Shown one piece after another: positions 32,989 to 43,229 of a stretch of 64,000 bases of DNA. Numbering within the stretch: position 1 is the first letter of the stretch; every line of letters begins with the position of its first letter. The notes under the pieces are model-generated. The model ran no database searches. It was not told the origin of the DNA and saw only the letters and a program-made list of their open reading frames with translations. The DNA comes from Melieria omissa (lineage: Eukaryota; Arthropoda; Insecta; Diptera; Ulidiidae), in the NCBI GenBank assembly GCA_963971225.1, contig OZ020269.1, forward strand, positions 94,081,540 to 94,145,539, given 5' to 3'. The position numbers and the translations under genes are program-made.

Positions 32989-35212
32989 TAAAATGAATTT
33001 TAATTAATCAAAAAAATCAATTAATTAATTAAGCTGAGTTCGTTGTTATTGTTTTCAAAATTTTGTTAATGTTTCAATGTTTTATAAAAGCAAAAATAAA
33101 AGTAACGAAACGAAAAAGAAATGCTCAAAACAGATGTATCAAATGAGCAGAAAAAAGAGTGGAATGGGCGCTGATTTTGTGTGCAGAAGAGTAACAAATT
33201 GCAAAGAGCAAATTTGAGTGCAAAGCGTTGCCTGTGATGTGAGCATAAAACTCCATAAGCTGTGAAGAGAACGTTGAATATTCTAAGAGAATTGCTGAAA
33301 GAGTAACTTTTGAAGAGTAGATTTGAAGAGTGAAAAACAGAGAGAGTGGATTGAAGAGAGCAACTACCAAATGTATGAAAAAAGTAAGGAAAGTAGTGAA
33401 TAATTGTAGTGCAAAATGTCTGACTGAAGCCATCGGGTAACGTACACTTTTTGGATTTTTTTTGTTTTGGTAGAGTTTTGCAAAGTCTGCTGGCTGCTCT
33501 TAGCTTCCTCAATCAACGGTCTCTTATCTCAACTGTGCGCTGCGTTCGTTGTGCCCACCGCGCTTTTGCAGTTCAGCGCGCCGCCGTTGCATTTCCGCAC
33601 TCAACTTCCTGTTCCGCTGTGAACAGCTGCCAGCGACACAGCATGCAACGCTGCGCCGCGCTCCAACGATTGACTAGTGAGTCAAGCTCGATGTTCTGAT
33701 GCTCGCTGATTTTGTTCCCACTGCAATTTTGTTGCTGTTGTGCGATTTTCGCCAGAGCGGCGCTCGTCGTTTGCCGCTGGCCGTTGCGTTTGTTGCCGTT
33801 GCCGCTGCTGCAATTTGCTGCATTTGCTCCAATTGCCGCTGCATTGGCGCAGCCAAAGCGACGACGACGGCCGTTAGCTGCCGCTGGCTTCGGGCTGACA
33901 ATCTTCGGCGCTTTTCGGCCACGGCTCCGAATGTTGGCTCCCCGGCATTTTCTGGCGGCGCTCGCTCCCGCGCTGGGCTGCGCTCGCTGTTCGCTGCAGC
34001 GCGATTGCACTGCCCCAACTGCCTGTTGTGATTGTTGTTGCTGCCGCTGTGCATTTGTGCAATTGTTTGCGCGCACACACACACACACACAAACTCGCAC
34101 ACACACACGCACGCATGCATGTTGCCAGACAAACTATTCGGCCTGCATGCGCCGCCGTTGTGGCCATGTTTTTAAGAATATTCCTAGCAGAAATTCTTCA
34201 GTCTAAAGGCGACAACGTGTACGAGCGGTCGCGCTACTTTTGCCTACGAAAACTTCTTCCCCGCTAATCAAAATTTTTATTGAAAGCCATTGCAGCAACA
34301 GCCACATCGAGCAGCCAGCCAGCAGCAGTCGAAATATTTGCCGCTTTTAGTCGCTTGCGCGCATTAATGTTAACCTGCAGTCAGCCCCTGCACGCGCTCG
34401 CCCCACGTATCAATGCGTACGCGATTAAACGCGCCCAAGTAAATAAATAAATAAACGCACACACCCACACACACACCGCGGACATAGGCGCACACACGCC
34501 AAAACGGAGTAACGCACGTGCGAGCGCGACATTGCAATCTTTGCGCAAATTTCGGCTTTTCGGCTAATTTGCAGCTTGTGGCAGCGTTGGCTAAGGTGTT
34601 CAACGCGAAACGCGGCAAAAATTTGGCAAAACCGCAATTCACGCGCTGCTTAACTGGCGCTTCTTAGCTGCAGTGCGGTTCGCAGAAAATTGAATCGAAA
34701 GCGTATAAATAAATTGTGGAGTTTCAGAACCCGAGGCAATGTTTTGCAAATTTTCTTGATTGTTTAAAATGTTGAATGCATAAAGCGAAAATAACCGCAA
34801 AAAGTGAAATGCGTTAAGTGTTTTGGTGTTCCAGTGTTGTTGAAATCGCTCAACAAAGTGCAAATTGCTACTGAGTCAAGTGTGTGAATGCCGCAATTTT
34901 TGTGAGCGCTAATATTTTGGTAAAAATATTAATTCAATTCGTAAACAAAATTCAACCAATCAGACATTCTAAGTGAATCATTTTGTGATTATTAGAGTTT
35001 GAATATATTTGTTTGGTTTTTTTTTTTAACGAATCGAATGATCACAAATAATGTGACTTTATTAAAAAAAATTCAAATAGGATTATTTAATTTATTTTTG
35101 TAATTTAATTATTCATTAAATGGGAATATTTTGTTAACATTTAAAAATTCAATATTTTTTAACTAATTTTCAAGTATAATTTTGATTAAAATTAATTAAC
35201 GAGTACATTATA
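32989..35212. other. Low-copy region with GC-rich island 33470-34680
   Basis: The island has CTGCCGCTG, GTTGCTG and (CA)n runs (34074-34112) and long open frames on both strands at once, so the openness is compositional. After 34690 it turns into a leader-like stretch and then AT-rich DNA. No conserved protein recognised. Confidence 0.35.
34704..34919 (+). promoter_or_regulatory. Possible TATA box and untranslated first exon
   Basis: TATAAATA at 34704-34711 is followed by A/G-rich sequence with AAAGTGAAATGCG, AAGTGTTTTGG and CAACAAAGTGCAA, typical of fly 5' leaders. It ends near a GTAAAAAT donor-like site at about 34920. No ATG-initiated coding exon follows within view. Weak evidence; it may be chance. 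Confidence 0.18.
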
Positions 35213-35605
35213 AAATTGCATTGTTTATTGCTAATTTGTTGTTGTTTTTTTTAATTCTTTTAGAAGACTAAGTTATCTGTTTTTACCAAAAATAAGTTTT
35301 TATAGTTAAAAAGTTATTTATTTTACTTTAGATTTAAAACTAATAAAATTTTATTATTTATTGCTAATTTGTTGTTGTTTTTAAATTTTTTTTAAAACAC
35401 TAACTAACAAATATAAGTTTTTATAATTAATAAGTTAATTATTTTACTTTAGATTTAAAACTATTAAACGACTAAATTATAAAATTTTATTATTTATTGC
35501 TAATTTGTTGTTGTTTTTAAATTTTTTTAAAACACTAACTACCAAATATAAGTTTTTATAATTAATAAGTTATATATTTTACTTTACATTTAATTTTTAA
35601 ATTTC
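35213..35605. repeat. AT-rich three-copy tandem repeat, about 130-bp unit
   Basis: Units contain TATTGCTAATTTGTTGTTG, AACACTAACTA, ATAAGTTTTTATAATTAATA and TATTTTACTTTAGATTTAAA. It ends about 70 bp before the piggyBac element. Confidence 0.88.
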
Positions 35606-35675
35606 TTTTAGTTATTTTTAATAGAATACTTAATATTCTTTTAATCAAATTAAAAATATTTAATTTTTTTTAACA

Positions 35676-38201
35676 CTAGAAAGACTGAAACTTAGTATAT
35701 ACCTATATTGCCCGAAAGCAGTCAAAATGACTGGATTGTGAAAGAATAACTAATGTGCAAAGAAATTTGTTTAAAATTCATTTTTAATATTTTGTATATT
35801 ATTTACAGTTATAGAACAAGTTTTTAGTAACTATTAACAATAACAATAACACAATTTTACTTCAATTGGAAAAAAAGATAATTAATTATTACATATTTGT
35901 ACATTTAATGCAAATGAAATTTAAAATTTGTTTACGTGTACATCTTCCGCAAACATACTTTTGGCATTTCTCACATATATTCTTTGTTTTGTTGTTGTGG
36001 CAAAGTCGTACTTGACAAATTTTGCGTTTATTTGAGTGGGTTGCATTTGATGATGTTGCAGTTGATCTTTGTGGGCCTTCATGTTCTGATGCATTTTTCT
36101 GTCTTGCCGCTCGGTATTCGGTGGAAAGCTGTTCTGCTAATTGAAACAAGAACTCTTTTCGTTGAATTTGTGTTCCTGTCGTTTCTTTATAAAGGATCCA
36201 GGCATTTATAGCAGCCAAATCTAAAATATTGAAAAATATTTGGAGGGGCCATCTACGAGAACTAGCTTTTACTGTATATTTTCTGGCCATTTGATCCGCC
36301 ATATCAACTCCAAATTTTGTGCTGTTATAAAACTGAATAGATTCCGGCAACATTTTTTTATTAGTTTTATCAATTTTCACAAATTTATGCCTAGAACTAA
36401 GAACAGCTACTTTTTTATTTGGTTTGCTTTTATATATTGTAAGAACACAATTCTCTGATTTATATAGCAGAGTGGAAAAACGAGCCATGTTATCCTTCGT
36501 TTGTTTGGCTGCTTTGGGTAGTTCTCTTTTGTTTGCTCTAATAGTTCCAACTAGAGTGGTTTGTTTGGTCAATAATTTTGTAGCGAGTGACATGCTAGTG
36601 AAAAAGTTATCGGTCGTGATATTTCTTCCACAGCCTGTATATGGGTCGACAAGTTTCAGAACAACGTGCTCACTCAGAAGAATTGACGACGGTCGTTGTT
36701 CATCTCTTCCCAAATACGGAAAACCATTCAAAACATATTTGCTACTTACATCTGATGCAAGCCAAAATTTGATGCCAAATTTGTTGGGCTTATTAGGCAT
36801 ATACTGAGTAAACCTGCACCTGGCTTTTGACGGAAATAATTGCTCGTCAACTGTTATATTTTGCCCTGGTTGATAGCAAGCTTGACTATTTTCAATGAAT
36901 TTGTCCCATATTTCCGAAATCAAGGCAAACTTATTTGTTTGTAGGCGTCTACTTCTTCCGGTCCTTTTGTCAAAACGAATAAATCGTAGGATTTGCTTGA
37001 ACTTTTCTCTGGCCATAGTTTTTCTAAAAAATTCGGGACCCCACTTTGCTGACCATAAATAACTCAGTTTTAAATTTTTTGCCTCGTAGGCTCCACGAGC
37101 ATATAAAATCCCAATAAATGCACGTATTTCCGGTAATGTTGTTGTCCAATCGTTCCTCAAAATTCGGCTACCTTCTTCTTCTGTGCACTTTTTTATATGT
37201 TTGATAATATAGTTATCTATTATCAACGAGAATGCACTGATAAGATTATCTGCCATAATGTTTCTTTTTGCGTAACCTGTTGGCCCTTTCACACCCTTGA
37301 AAATACAAGTAGATGGTAACCTTCCAGGAATACCACCTTCGTCAAGTTTTGACCATATAGTCCCATCGGCAGCTGTTTCCGTCTCCTGAAAGGTGTTTTT
37401 AGTTTCTTCATCAGAGTCTGAACTACTTAGCACTCTAGACCTTTTCCTGGCCATATTGATGACACTTTCATTTTCATCACTGGTGATCGACTCTTCGTCG
37501 CTAGATGTTTCACTTTGAATATAATCCGCTTCTTCTTCAGATGATAGTTCAGAATTTATTACGTCTGACTCTATATCGGAGCACTCTTCACTTATGTTCT
37601 TTAGCTTTTCCAATAAATCACTTCTATTCGACATTTCTTTCATGAATTTAGAACAAGTACCACTAGATAACACGACCGGCTTTACTTGTGTCTCGTACAA
37701 ATTAGAAATTACACACTTTATTGAATATGGGAAATGACAGATGATTCTAGGGCAAACATATAAAAAATTAGATTCTAAGTAAAGTGCATTTGCGTAAAGT
37801 GGATACGCCAACAGATTCGAATAAGAAGTACTAGCGCAGCTTTTTGCACACTGTACTTGTATGTTATCATGTGACGGTAATCGAAAAAAATTTAAGACTA
37901 TTATTTTAATACCGAGCCGGACTAGTCATGTAAGAAATTTACTCAATTTATTAATAAGAGTCATTTGATTATTTAAAATTTCCCAAGCAGTCAAAATGAC
38001 TGCTTTTGGGCAATATAGGTATAACACATATATATATACTGGAAAAAAAAGAGGGGGGAGGTAACTACAATTATTAATAAACGCATTTATATGTTGTTCA
38101 AAAAGTCACCCAATGCTAAGAAATTATGTCATCATATACATAATTTTTTTTCTAATTGAAATTAAAAAGCAGTCAAAATGACTTCCTTGGGCAATCTAGT
38201 G
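35676..38201 (-). mobile_element. piggyBac-superfamily element, about 2.5 kb
   Basis: The element is flanked by TTAA (about 35672-35675 and 38202-38205) and has 7-bp ends CACTAGA/CTAGTG-type. Subterminal repeats are clear. TATACCTATATTGCCC near 35698 is inverted as GGGCAATATAGGTATA at 38008-38023. The motif CAGTCAAAATGACTG occurs near 35719, at 37988-38002 and, with one end changed, at 38170-38183. The right end carries two motif copies and the left only one, with a shortened terminus. It contains one transposase frame and AT-rich flanks. One of the few elements here with an unbroken gene. Confidence 0.93.
35889..37643 (-). CDS. piggyBac-like transposase, open frame
   Basis: DDE transposase that would cut and paste the surrounding element at TTAA sites in the nucleus. 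The frame is open upstream, but its first ATG codes the Met at 37643 (584 aa); a second ATG at 37634 (581 aa) is equally plausible. Both lengths suit the family. An acidic N-terminal tail (residues about 15-85) precedes the DDE domain. Counting from the first ATG, catalytic aspartates lie in TVDEQLF (266), TTDNFFTS (345) and GVDMADQ (447), close to positions in the moth piggyBac enzyme. NILDLAAINAW follows. The C-terminus has CX4C and CX2C cysteine pairs (CQVRLC, CEKC, CGRC, CIKC), the expected zinc-binding tail. No stop or frameshift is visible. Whether it is expressed or active cannot be judged from sequence. Confidence 0.93.
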   Translation of the reverse strand: MKEMSNRSDLLEKLKNISEECSDIESDVINSELSSEEEADYIQSETSSDEESITSDENESVINMARKRSRVLSSSDSDEETKNTFQETETAADGTIWSKLDEGGIPGRLPSTCIFKGVKGPTGYAKRNIMADNLISAFSLIIDNYIIKHIKKCTEEEGSRILRNDWTTTLPEIRAFIGILYARGAYEAKNLKLSYLWSAKWGPEFFRKTMAREKFKQILRFIRFDKRTGRSRRLQTNKFALISEIWDKFIENSQACYQPGQNITVDEQLFPSKARCRFTQYMPNKPNKFGIKFWLASDVSSKYVLNGFPYLGRDEQRPSSILLSEHVVLKLVDPYTGCGRNITTDNFFTSMSLATKLLTKQTTLVGTIRANKRELPKAAKQTKDNMARFSTLLYKSENCVLTIYKSKPNKKVAVLSSRHKFVKIDKTNKKMLPESIQFYNSTKFGVDMADQMARKYTVKASSRRWPLQIFFNILDLAAINAWILYKETTGTQIQRKEFLFQLAEQLSTEYRAARQKNASEHEGPQRSTATSSNATHSNKRKICQVRLCHNNKTKNICEKCQKYVCGRCTRKQILNFICIKCTNM

Positions 38202-38205
38202 TTAA

Positions 38206-39131
38206 ATATAAAAAATATGAATCATCATCTTTTATCTCATCTCTTGGTGTGTAATAGCAACTAAATTCAGAAATTATAAATTAACTAAACTTACAATTTA
38301 TTAAAAATATTTTATTTAAAAAAATTTTATTTAATTTATAATTTAAAAAAATTCAAAATTCTTAATAAATTATTAGTTTAATTGAATTTAGTATTTTCTG
38401 AATATTGTTATTATTTCACATCAAGAAATGAAATAAAAAATGACTTATATTTTTTATAAAATTAATTATTTTCAGTTAATTATTTACAAATTATTTATCT
38501 AACTTAAAATTTGATATAATAATTTCTTATATTTAGATTATTTCAATTTATATTTTGCTATAAATTTATTTTTTTATTTTATTGATATTAAAATATAAAA
38601 ATTTTTTATTTACTTATTGTTATTTTTAATTAAAATTTATTTATATTTCATTTCTAGTTATTTGTTTTCATTGTAAACAAAATATTTATTTTACTTTAAT
38701 TTTACTTTATTACTTAAACTGCTTCAAACTTATTTGGTAACTAGTTTTTAATTATTTTTTATAGCTCTGCTTATTTTTTTTAATACAAAACTAATTTCTT
38801 ACAAAAACGGTTCGGTAATATTTTCTAAAAATTTGTTTAGATAGTTTTTTGTTTAGTTTTAGTTATATTTTAGTCAATTTTTAGTTATAACTCATTGCAT
38901 ATAGAAGCATTTTTATTTAAAATTATGTTATTATTATTCCAAAAAATTGAATTAAAAACTAAAAATTAAAAAATTTTATAAAAATAAAGTGTTCAGTCGA
39001 AACTAATAAAAACAAGTGGGAACATATCTAAAAAAATACCAATAAATAAAGAAATAATTATATTTAATTAATAGTGTCATCAGTATTAATGTTATCACTA
39101 GTAATGATAATAATTAATAATAATAACTAAA
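38206..39131. other. Very AT-rich filler
   Basis: Runs of A and T with no recognisable gene or clear repeat unit. Confidence 0.3.
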
Positions 39132-39790
39132 AAAAATAAATAAATTATTAGTTAGAAAAAACAATAGTAAATTTTTATTTCTAGTAATAAAAACAAAAGT
39201 AAATTTAATAAAAACTAATAAAAACAAATTGCGAAGTAATTTTAAAACTTTTTATTTTAATGTAATTTTGTATTAATATTTTCAATTAAAAACATTAAAA
39301 AAACAAATTATACATTTTACGTAAAAAATTAAATTTTCAAAAAATTAAAAAAAAATAAATAAATTATTAGTTAGAACAAACAATAGTAAATTTTTCTTCT
39401 AGTAAGAAAAACAAAAGTAAATTTAATAAAAACTAATAAAAACAAATTGCGAAGTAATTTTAAAACTTTTTATTTTAATGTAATTTCTATTAATATTTTC
39501 AATTAAAAACATTAAAAAAACAAATTATACATTTTTCATAAAAAATTAAATTTTCAAAAAATTAAAAAAAAAATAAATAAATTATTAGTTAGAACAAACA
39601 ATAGTAAATTTTTCTTCTAGTAAGAAAAACAAAAGTAAATTAAATAAAAACTAATAAAAACAAATTGCAAAGTAATTTTAAAACTTTTTATTTTAATGTA
39701 ATTTTGTATTAATATTTTCAATTAAAAACATTTAAAAAACAAATTATACATTTTACATAAAAAATTAAATTTTAAAAAAATTCCAAAAAA
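39132..39790. repeat. AT-rich three-copy tandem repeat, about 220-bp unit
   Basis: Units beginning AAATAAATAAATTATTAG start near 39132, 39350 and 39571. Each continues with AACAATAGTAAATTTTT, AACAAATTGCGAAGTAATT and TTTCAATTAAAAACATT. Copies are very similar, suggesting recent tandem duplication. Confidence 0.9.
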
Positions 39791-40639
39791 CAAAGTGAAA
39801 TATTTTTAAATTTTCATACATGCATTACATACATTTTTTAAATTATATATTTTATTAATATTTTCGATAAGCAAATTTTTAATAAAAATTTAAAATTATT
39901 TGATAAAAAAAATTATTTATTTATTTATTTATTTATTTAGCCAAATGTACAATAAGAATTACTGACTAAGAGATAACATTAATAGTAATTGGTAATGGTA
40001 ATTATAAAAAAGATCTTAATTTAGTGAGGACGTCGTTCTTTGGCAGAGCGACATCGAGATCTGAAAATTCGTTCAACTCCGACAGGGATCGCGCAAGCGG
40101 AGCCTGCCGAGCATAGTTCGACCGGCAAAAAGCAATTAGAAAGGTGTTCGCATGCCGCAAGTTCCGGATTGGAACATTAAATCCGATTTTAGAGAGAAGT
40201 GCAGGACAATCAATTTCCCCATATAGGATATTTAGCACGAAAGAACAGGCCAACAACGTTCGCCTCGAGTGTAGAGACTTGAGGTTCAGCAACATACAAC
40301 GAGACTCATATGAGGGCAACGGCTCGGTAAAATGTAGTGATCGCAGTGCGAACTTTATGAACACCTTTTGAATACGCTCAATCCGATTGATATGGGTAGC
40401 CTGATAGGGTCTCCAAATGAAGGAAGCGTATTCCAGTCTAGAGCGTACAAAGGCCGTAAATAGCAATTTAAAAGTATATGGGTCCGAGAACGCAGTGCAG
40501 TTCCGTCGAACAAAGCCCAGCATGGCATATGACTTCGATATAATGTAATCGAAATGATTAGAAAAACTAAGTTTTTCATCGAAATAGAGACCCCAATCCT
40601 TTACTCCATTAACTCTTTGTAACACCGAACTGGATATGG

Positions 40640-41472
40640 CAGGCCCGTGCGCAGGGGGGGTTTTGGGGGTTCTAACCCCCCCCATCGAGAATTTTTCCAC
40701 ATAATTTTCCACTAGCGAGCGAAGTCAGCGCAAAATACGACATCGAACTGCGGAAACCAAGGCTCGCGTCAAAACAGACTCAACGCTCCAACGTACAAAC
40801 TGATTCAGTTGAAGATTATTTTCGCATAACGATTTACATCCCATACATTGATTTGTTTCTGACCCATTTACAAGATCGATTTTTGAATCACCGCAAAATT
40901 TTATCAAACTTTGCTTGCCTCTTCCCCAACAAAATGAAGAATTTCAATGCAGAATTGTTTGAACCATACTCTTCAATTTTGCGGGATGATTCCCGTGACA
41001 TCTGGGTAGACGAAGTCAAACTTTGGCGTCAACTCATCGCCGGAAAGAACGTTAAAAATTCGCTTGAAGCACTCGATGTGTGCAATGGAGATGCGTTTCC
41101 AAATGTTCATCAAATGCTTCGCATTTTGGCAGTTTTGCCTGTAACGACAGCGACGAATGAACGCTCCTTTTCAACATTGCGTCGCCTCAAGACTTACCTC
41201 AGGTTAACAATGTCTGAAGATCGGCTGAACGGATTAGCCTCGCTCAATATACATCGCGATGTCGAGGTCGATCCGCAAAGAGTTTTGGAGACGTTTTTTT
41301 CTACACCTCGCAGAGTTAATTTATTATATAATAACTGAATATCAAGTCAAGACACAATAAAATGTCTGCATTTATAAGAAAAGTTTCTTATTATTTTTTA
41401 TTAACTTCATAACCAAACATGATACACATATGTCAAAACCCCCCCCATAAACGAATTCTGCGCACGGGCCTG
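40640..41472 (+). mobile_element. Non-autonomous hAT element, 833 bp
   Basis: Perfect 15-bp terminal inverted repeats (CAGGCCCGTGCGCAG and its complement) are flanked by a perfect 8-bp target duplication GGATATGG (40632-40639 and 41473-41480). Removing the element and one duplicate restores the LINE frame as SYSISSSVLQRV, which proves the insertion order. G/C runs lie just inside both ends, as in the 139-bp MITE at 11860. It retains only the last part of a transposase. Confidence 0.95.
40765..41338 (+). pseudogene. hAT transposase C-terminal fragment
   Basis: One frame runs from KQTQRSNVQTDSVEDYFRIT through IPYIDLFLTHLQDRF to the dimerisation segment VTTATNERSFSTLRRLKTYL and LNGLASLNIHRDV, and stops at 41338. 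This is the C-terminal third of a hAT transposase (hATC domain) of the kind annotated as ZMYM1-like in insects. No ATG opens it. The catalytic N-terminal and central parts, including the BED finger, are absent. It is therefore a remnant carried inside a non-autonomous element. The retained frame is intact, suggesting a young deletion derivative. Confidence 0.92.
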
Positions 41473-42189
41473 GGATATGGAGTACGATGTTCGCAAGGGG
41501 CTGAGCCTCCTTGAATAAGTTGCATGAACACATTTGCTGATATTCAAGAACAATTAATTTTTTGCGCACCAGGCTTGAACTTTGTACATATCCATTTGCA
41601 AGGCAAAGGAATCCGTCTCGTTATTAACTACTGCATATATCTTGAGATCATCCGCATATAATAGATAATTAGCAAATGAAAAGCAGGAACCAATGTCATT
41701 TATAAACAGAACAAACAGCAGCGGACCTAAAATGCTGCCCTGAGCGACGCCAGAAGAGGCAACAAATGATTTAGAGGACGTCAGGCCATCAATCGTGACA
41801 ACACAACGCCGATTAGTTAGCTATGATTTCATCCATCGAAGAAATGAGGAATGAAACCCCAGGCAAGCCAGTTTTGAAATCAGAACTGAATGACTCACTC
41901 TATCAAATGCTTTGGCAAAATCTGTGTAAATCGTTTCGATTTGGTTCCACTTTTGGAAGGCGGAGAGACAGTCCTCAGTGAAAACTGCTAGATTTGAGAC
42001 AGTGGACCTGCTTCTTACGAAGCCATGTTGATTTGGGCAAATAAGATTTTGGACACAAAAAGTTAAGTTATTGTTAACAACACATTCAAAAAGTTTTGAG
42101 ACCGAGGTTAATTTAGAAATAGGCCTATAGCTCGACACAAGACTTTTATTGCCACTTTTGAAGGTAGGAGTTATTGAGGCCCTCGTCCA

Positions 42190-42977
42190 ATCGTCGATCG
42201 TTCGATCGTTCCTCTGAGTGGTAATTTGAGTTTTGGAAACAGGAAAAAGTCACACGGTGCAAGATCAGGTGAATATGGTGGCTGTTCGATGGTATTTATT
42301 GAATGTTTGGCCTTAAAATCGTTGATAATGTTGGCTCGGTGCGAGGGAGCATTATCGTCATGATTAATCCATGAATTATCCTTCCACAATTGAGGCCGTT
42401 TACGGCGGATATTTTCACGCAAACGTCTTAAAACAGTCAAATAATAGCCTTTACTGACTGTTTGTCCTTCAGGCACGAATTTATGATGCACCACACCACG
42501 AATATCGAAGAAAACAATCAGCATTACCTTGATTTTCGAGCGACTTTGGCGTGGTTTTTTCGGTTTCGGCTGGTCTTTTCCTCTCCATTCCGATGATTGT
42601 TGGCTTGTTTGCATGTCTCGTCACCAGTTATGATGCGTTCCATGAAAGTTGGATCGGAATTGGCACGATCAAGCACGTCTAAAGAGACCTGTTCACGGTA
42701 CTCATTTTGAAGAAAATTCTCAACAAAATCGCAACGCACTACTGAGGTGAACTGGTTTCAACAGCTGCCGTAAACAAACTGTCTGACAGATCGCGCTCAT
42801 TTTTGGCATAGTAATTAAGGACAGTGCTACCAACCTACAGAAACTTAAAATATCGAAAAATATACAACGCGCGAGTTTTAAATGAGAATTTCCGGAAACT
42901 TTTCGGTCACAATGTAAATAATAAATAAATAAATTATTAAACAAATAACTTGTTGAGATATATTGTTCACCCTGTTA
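42190..42977 (-). pseudogene. mariner transposase, frameshifted and truncated
   Basis: Minus-strand segments: FLQNEYREQVSLDVLDRAN, FMERIITGDET (first aspartate), then after a short deletion and frameshift QTSQQSSEWRGKDQPKPKK, DIRGVVHHKFVPEGQTVSKG, HDDNAPSH (second aspartate) and PPYSPDLAPCDFFLFPKLKL (third). Spacing of the last two aspartates is 34, so it is a DD34D mariner. It stops abruptly after LPLRG, where the LINE RT begins. A possible outer end with TGTTCACCCTGTTA lies near 42965-42977. The N-terminal DNA-binding domain is mostly deleted. Confidence 0.9.
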
Positions 42978-43229
42978 TTCCCTCATAAAGCGCATATGCA
43001 CTCTCTCCTTTATTTTGCATTCTGTTTGTACATTCATACTTTCATCTGCTGACATTCAATAAAGCATCCTTCTTCTTCATTATAACGTTGACCGAAACAC
43101 ACGTGTTTGTACATAACTAAATTAATTATATATAATAGAATAATATATTAATATATTAGTTGAAAAGTTACAAAGCCACAATTAGAAAATACAGTCTGTC
43201 CAGTAGAAGCGTGATCGACCAAATTTTCA

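Larger units (their letters stand above)
39930..42190 (-). pseudogene. Jockey-like non-LTR retrotransposon RT, 5'-truncated
   Basis: On the minus strand the RT runs from ITPTFKSGNKSLVSSYRPIS (about 42180) through DFAKAFDRVSHSVLISKL, GVAQGSILGPLLFVLFINDI and the catalytic YADD (about 41660), then the thumb/C-terminal part (LEYASFIWRPYQATHINRIE, 40002-40639). Two in-frame stops (after WMKS, and in the AKN*LFLNIS segment) and a hAT insertion at 40640-41472 inactivate it. The 3' end is a TAAA-type tail at 39915-39940. Endonuclease and ORF1 are absent. Clade given as Jockey-like from general RT resemblance. Confidence 0.9.

Noticed and set aside
33066..33512. 148-codon minus-strand frame with hydrophobic stretches
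   Set aside because: Rich in F, S and L from GAAGAG/AAAGAG-type plus-strand sequence. No conserved motif, and an overlapping frame of 102 codons is equally open.
33573..34206. Overlapping open frames of 164, 152, 179 and 110 codons
   Set aside because: Several frames on both strands are open together over CTG/CAG and CA runs. None shows a recognisable domain or is clearly favoured.
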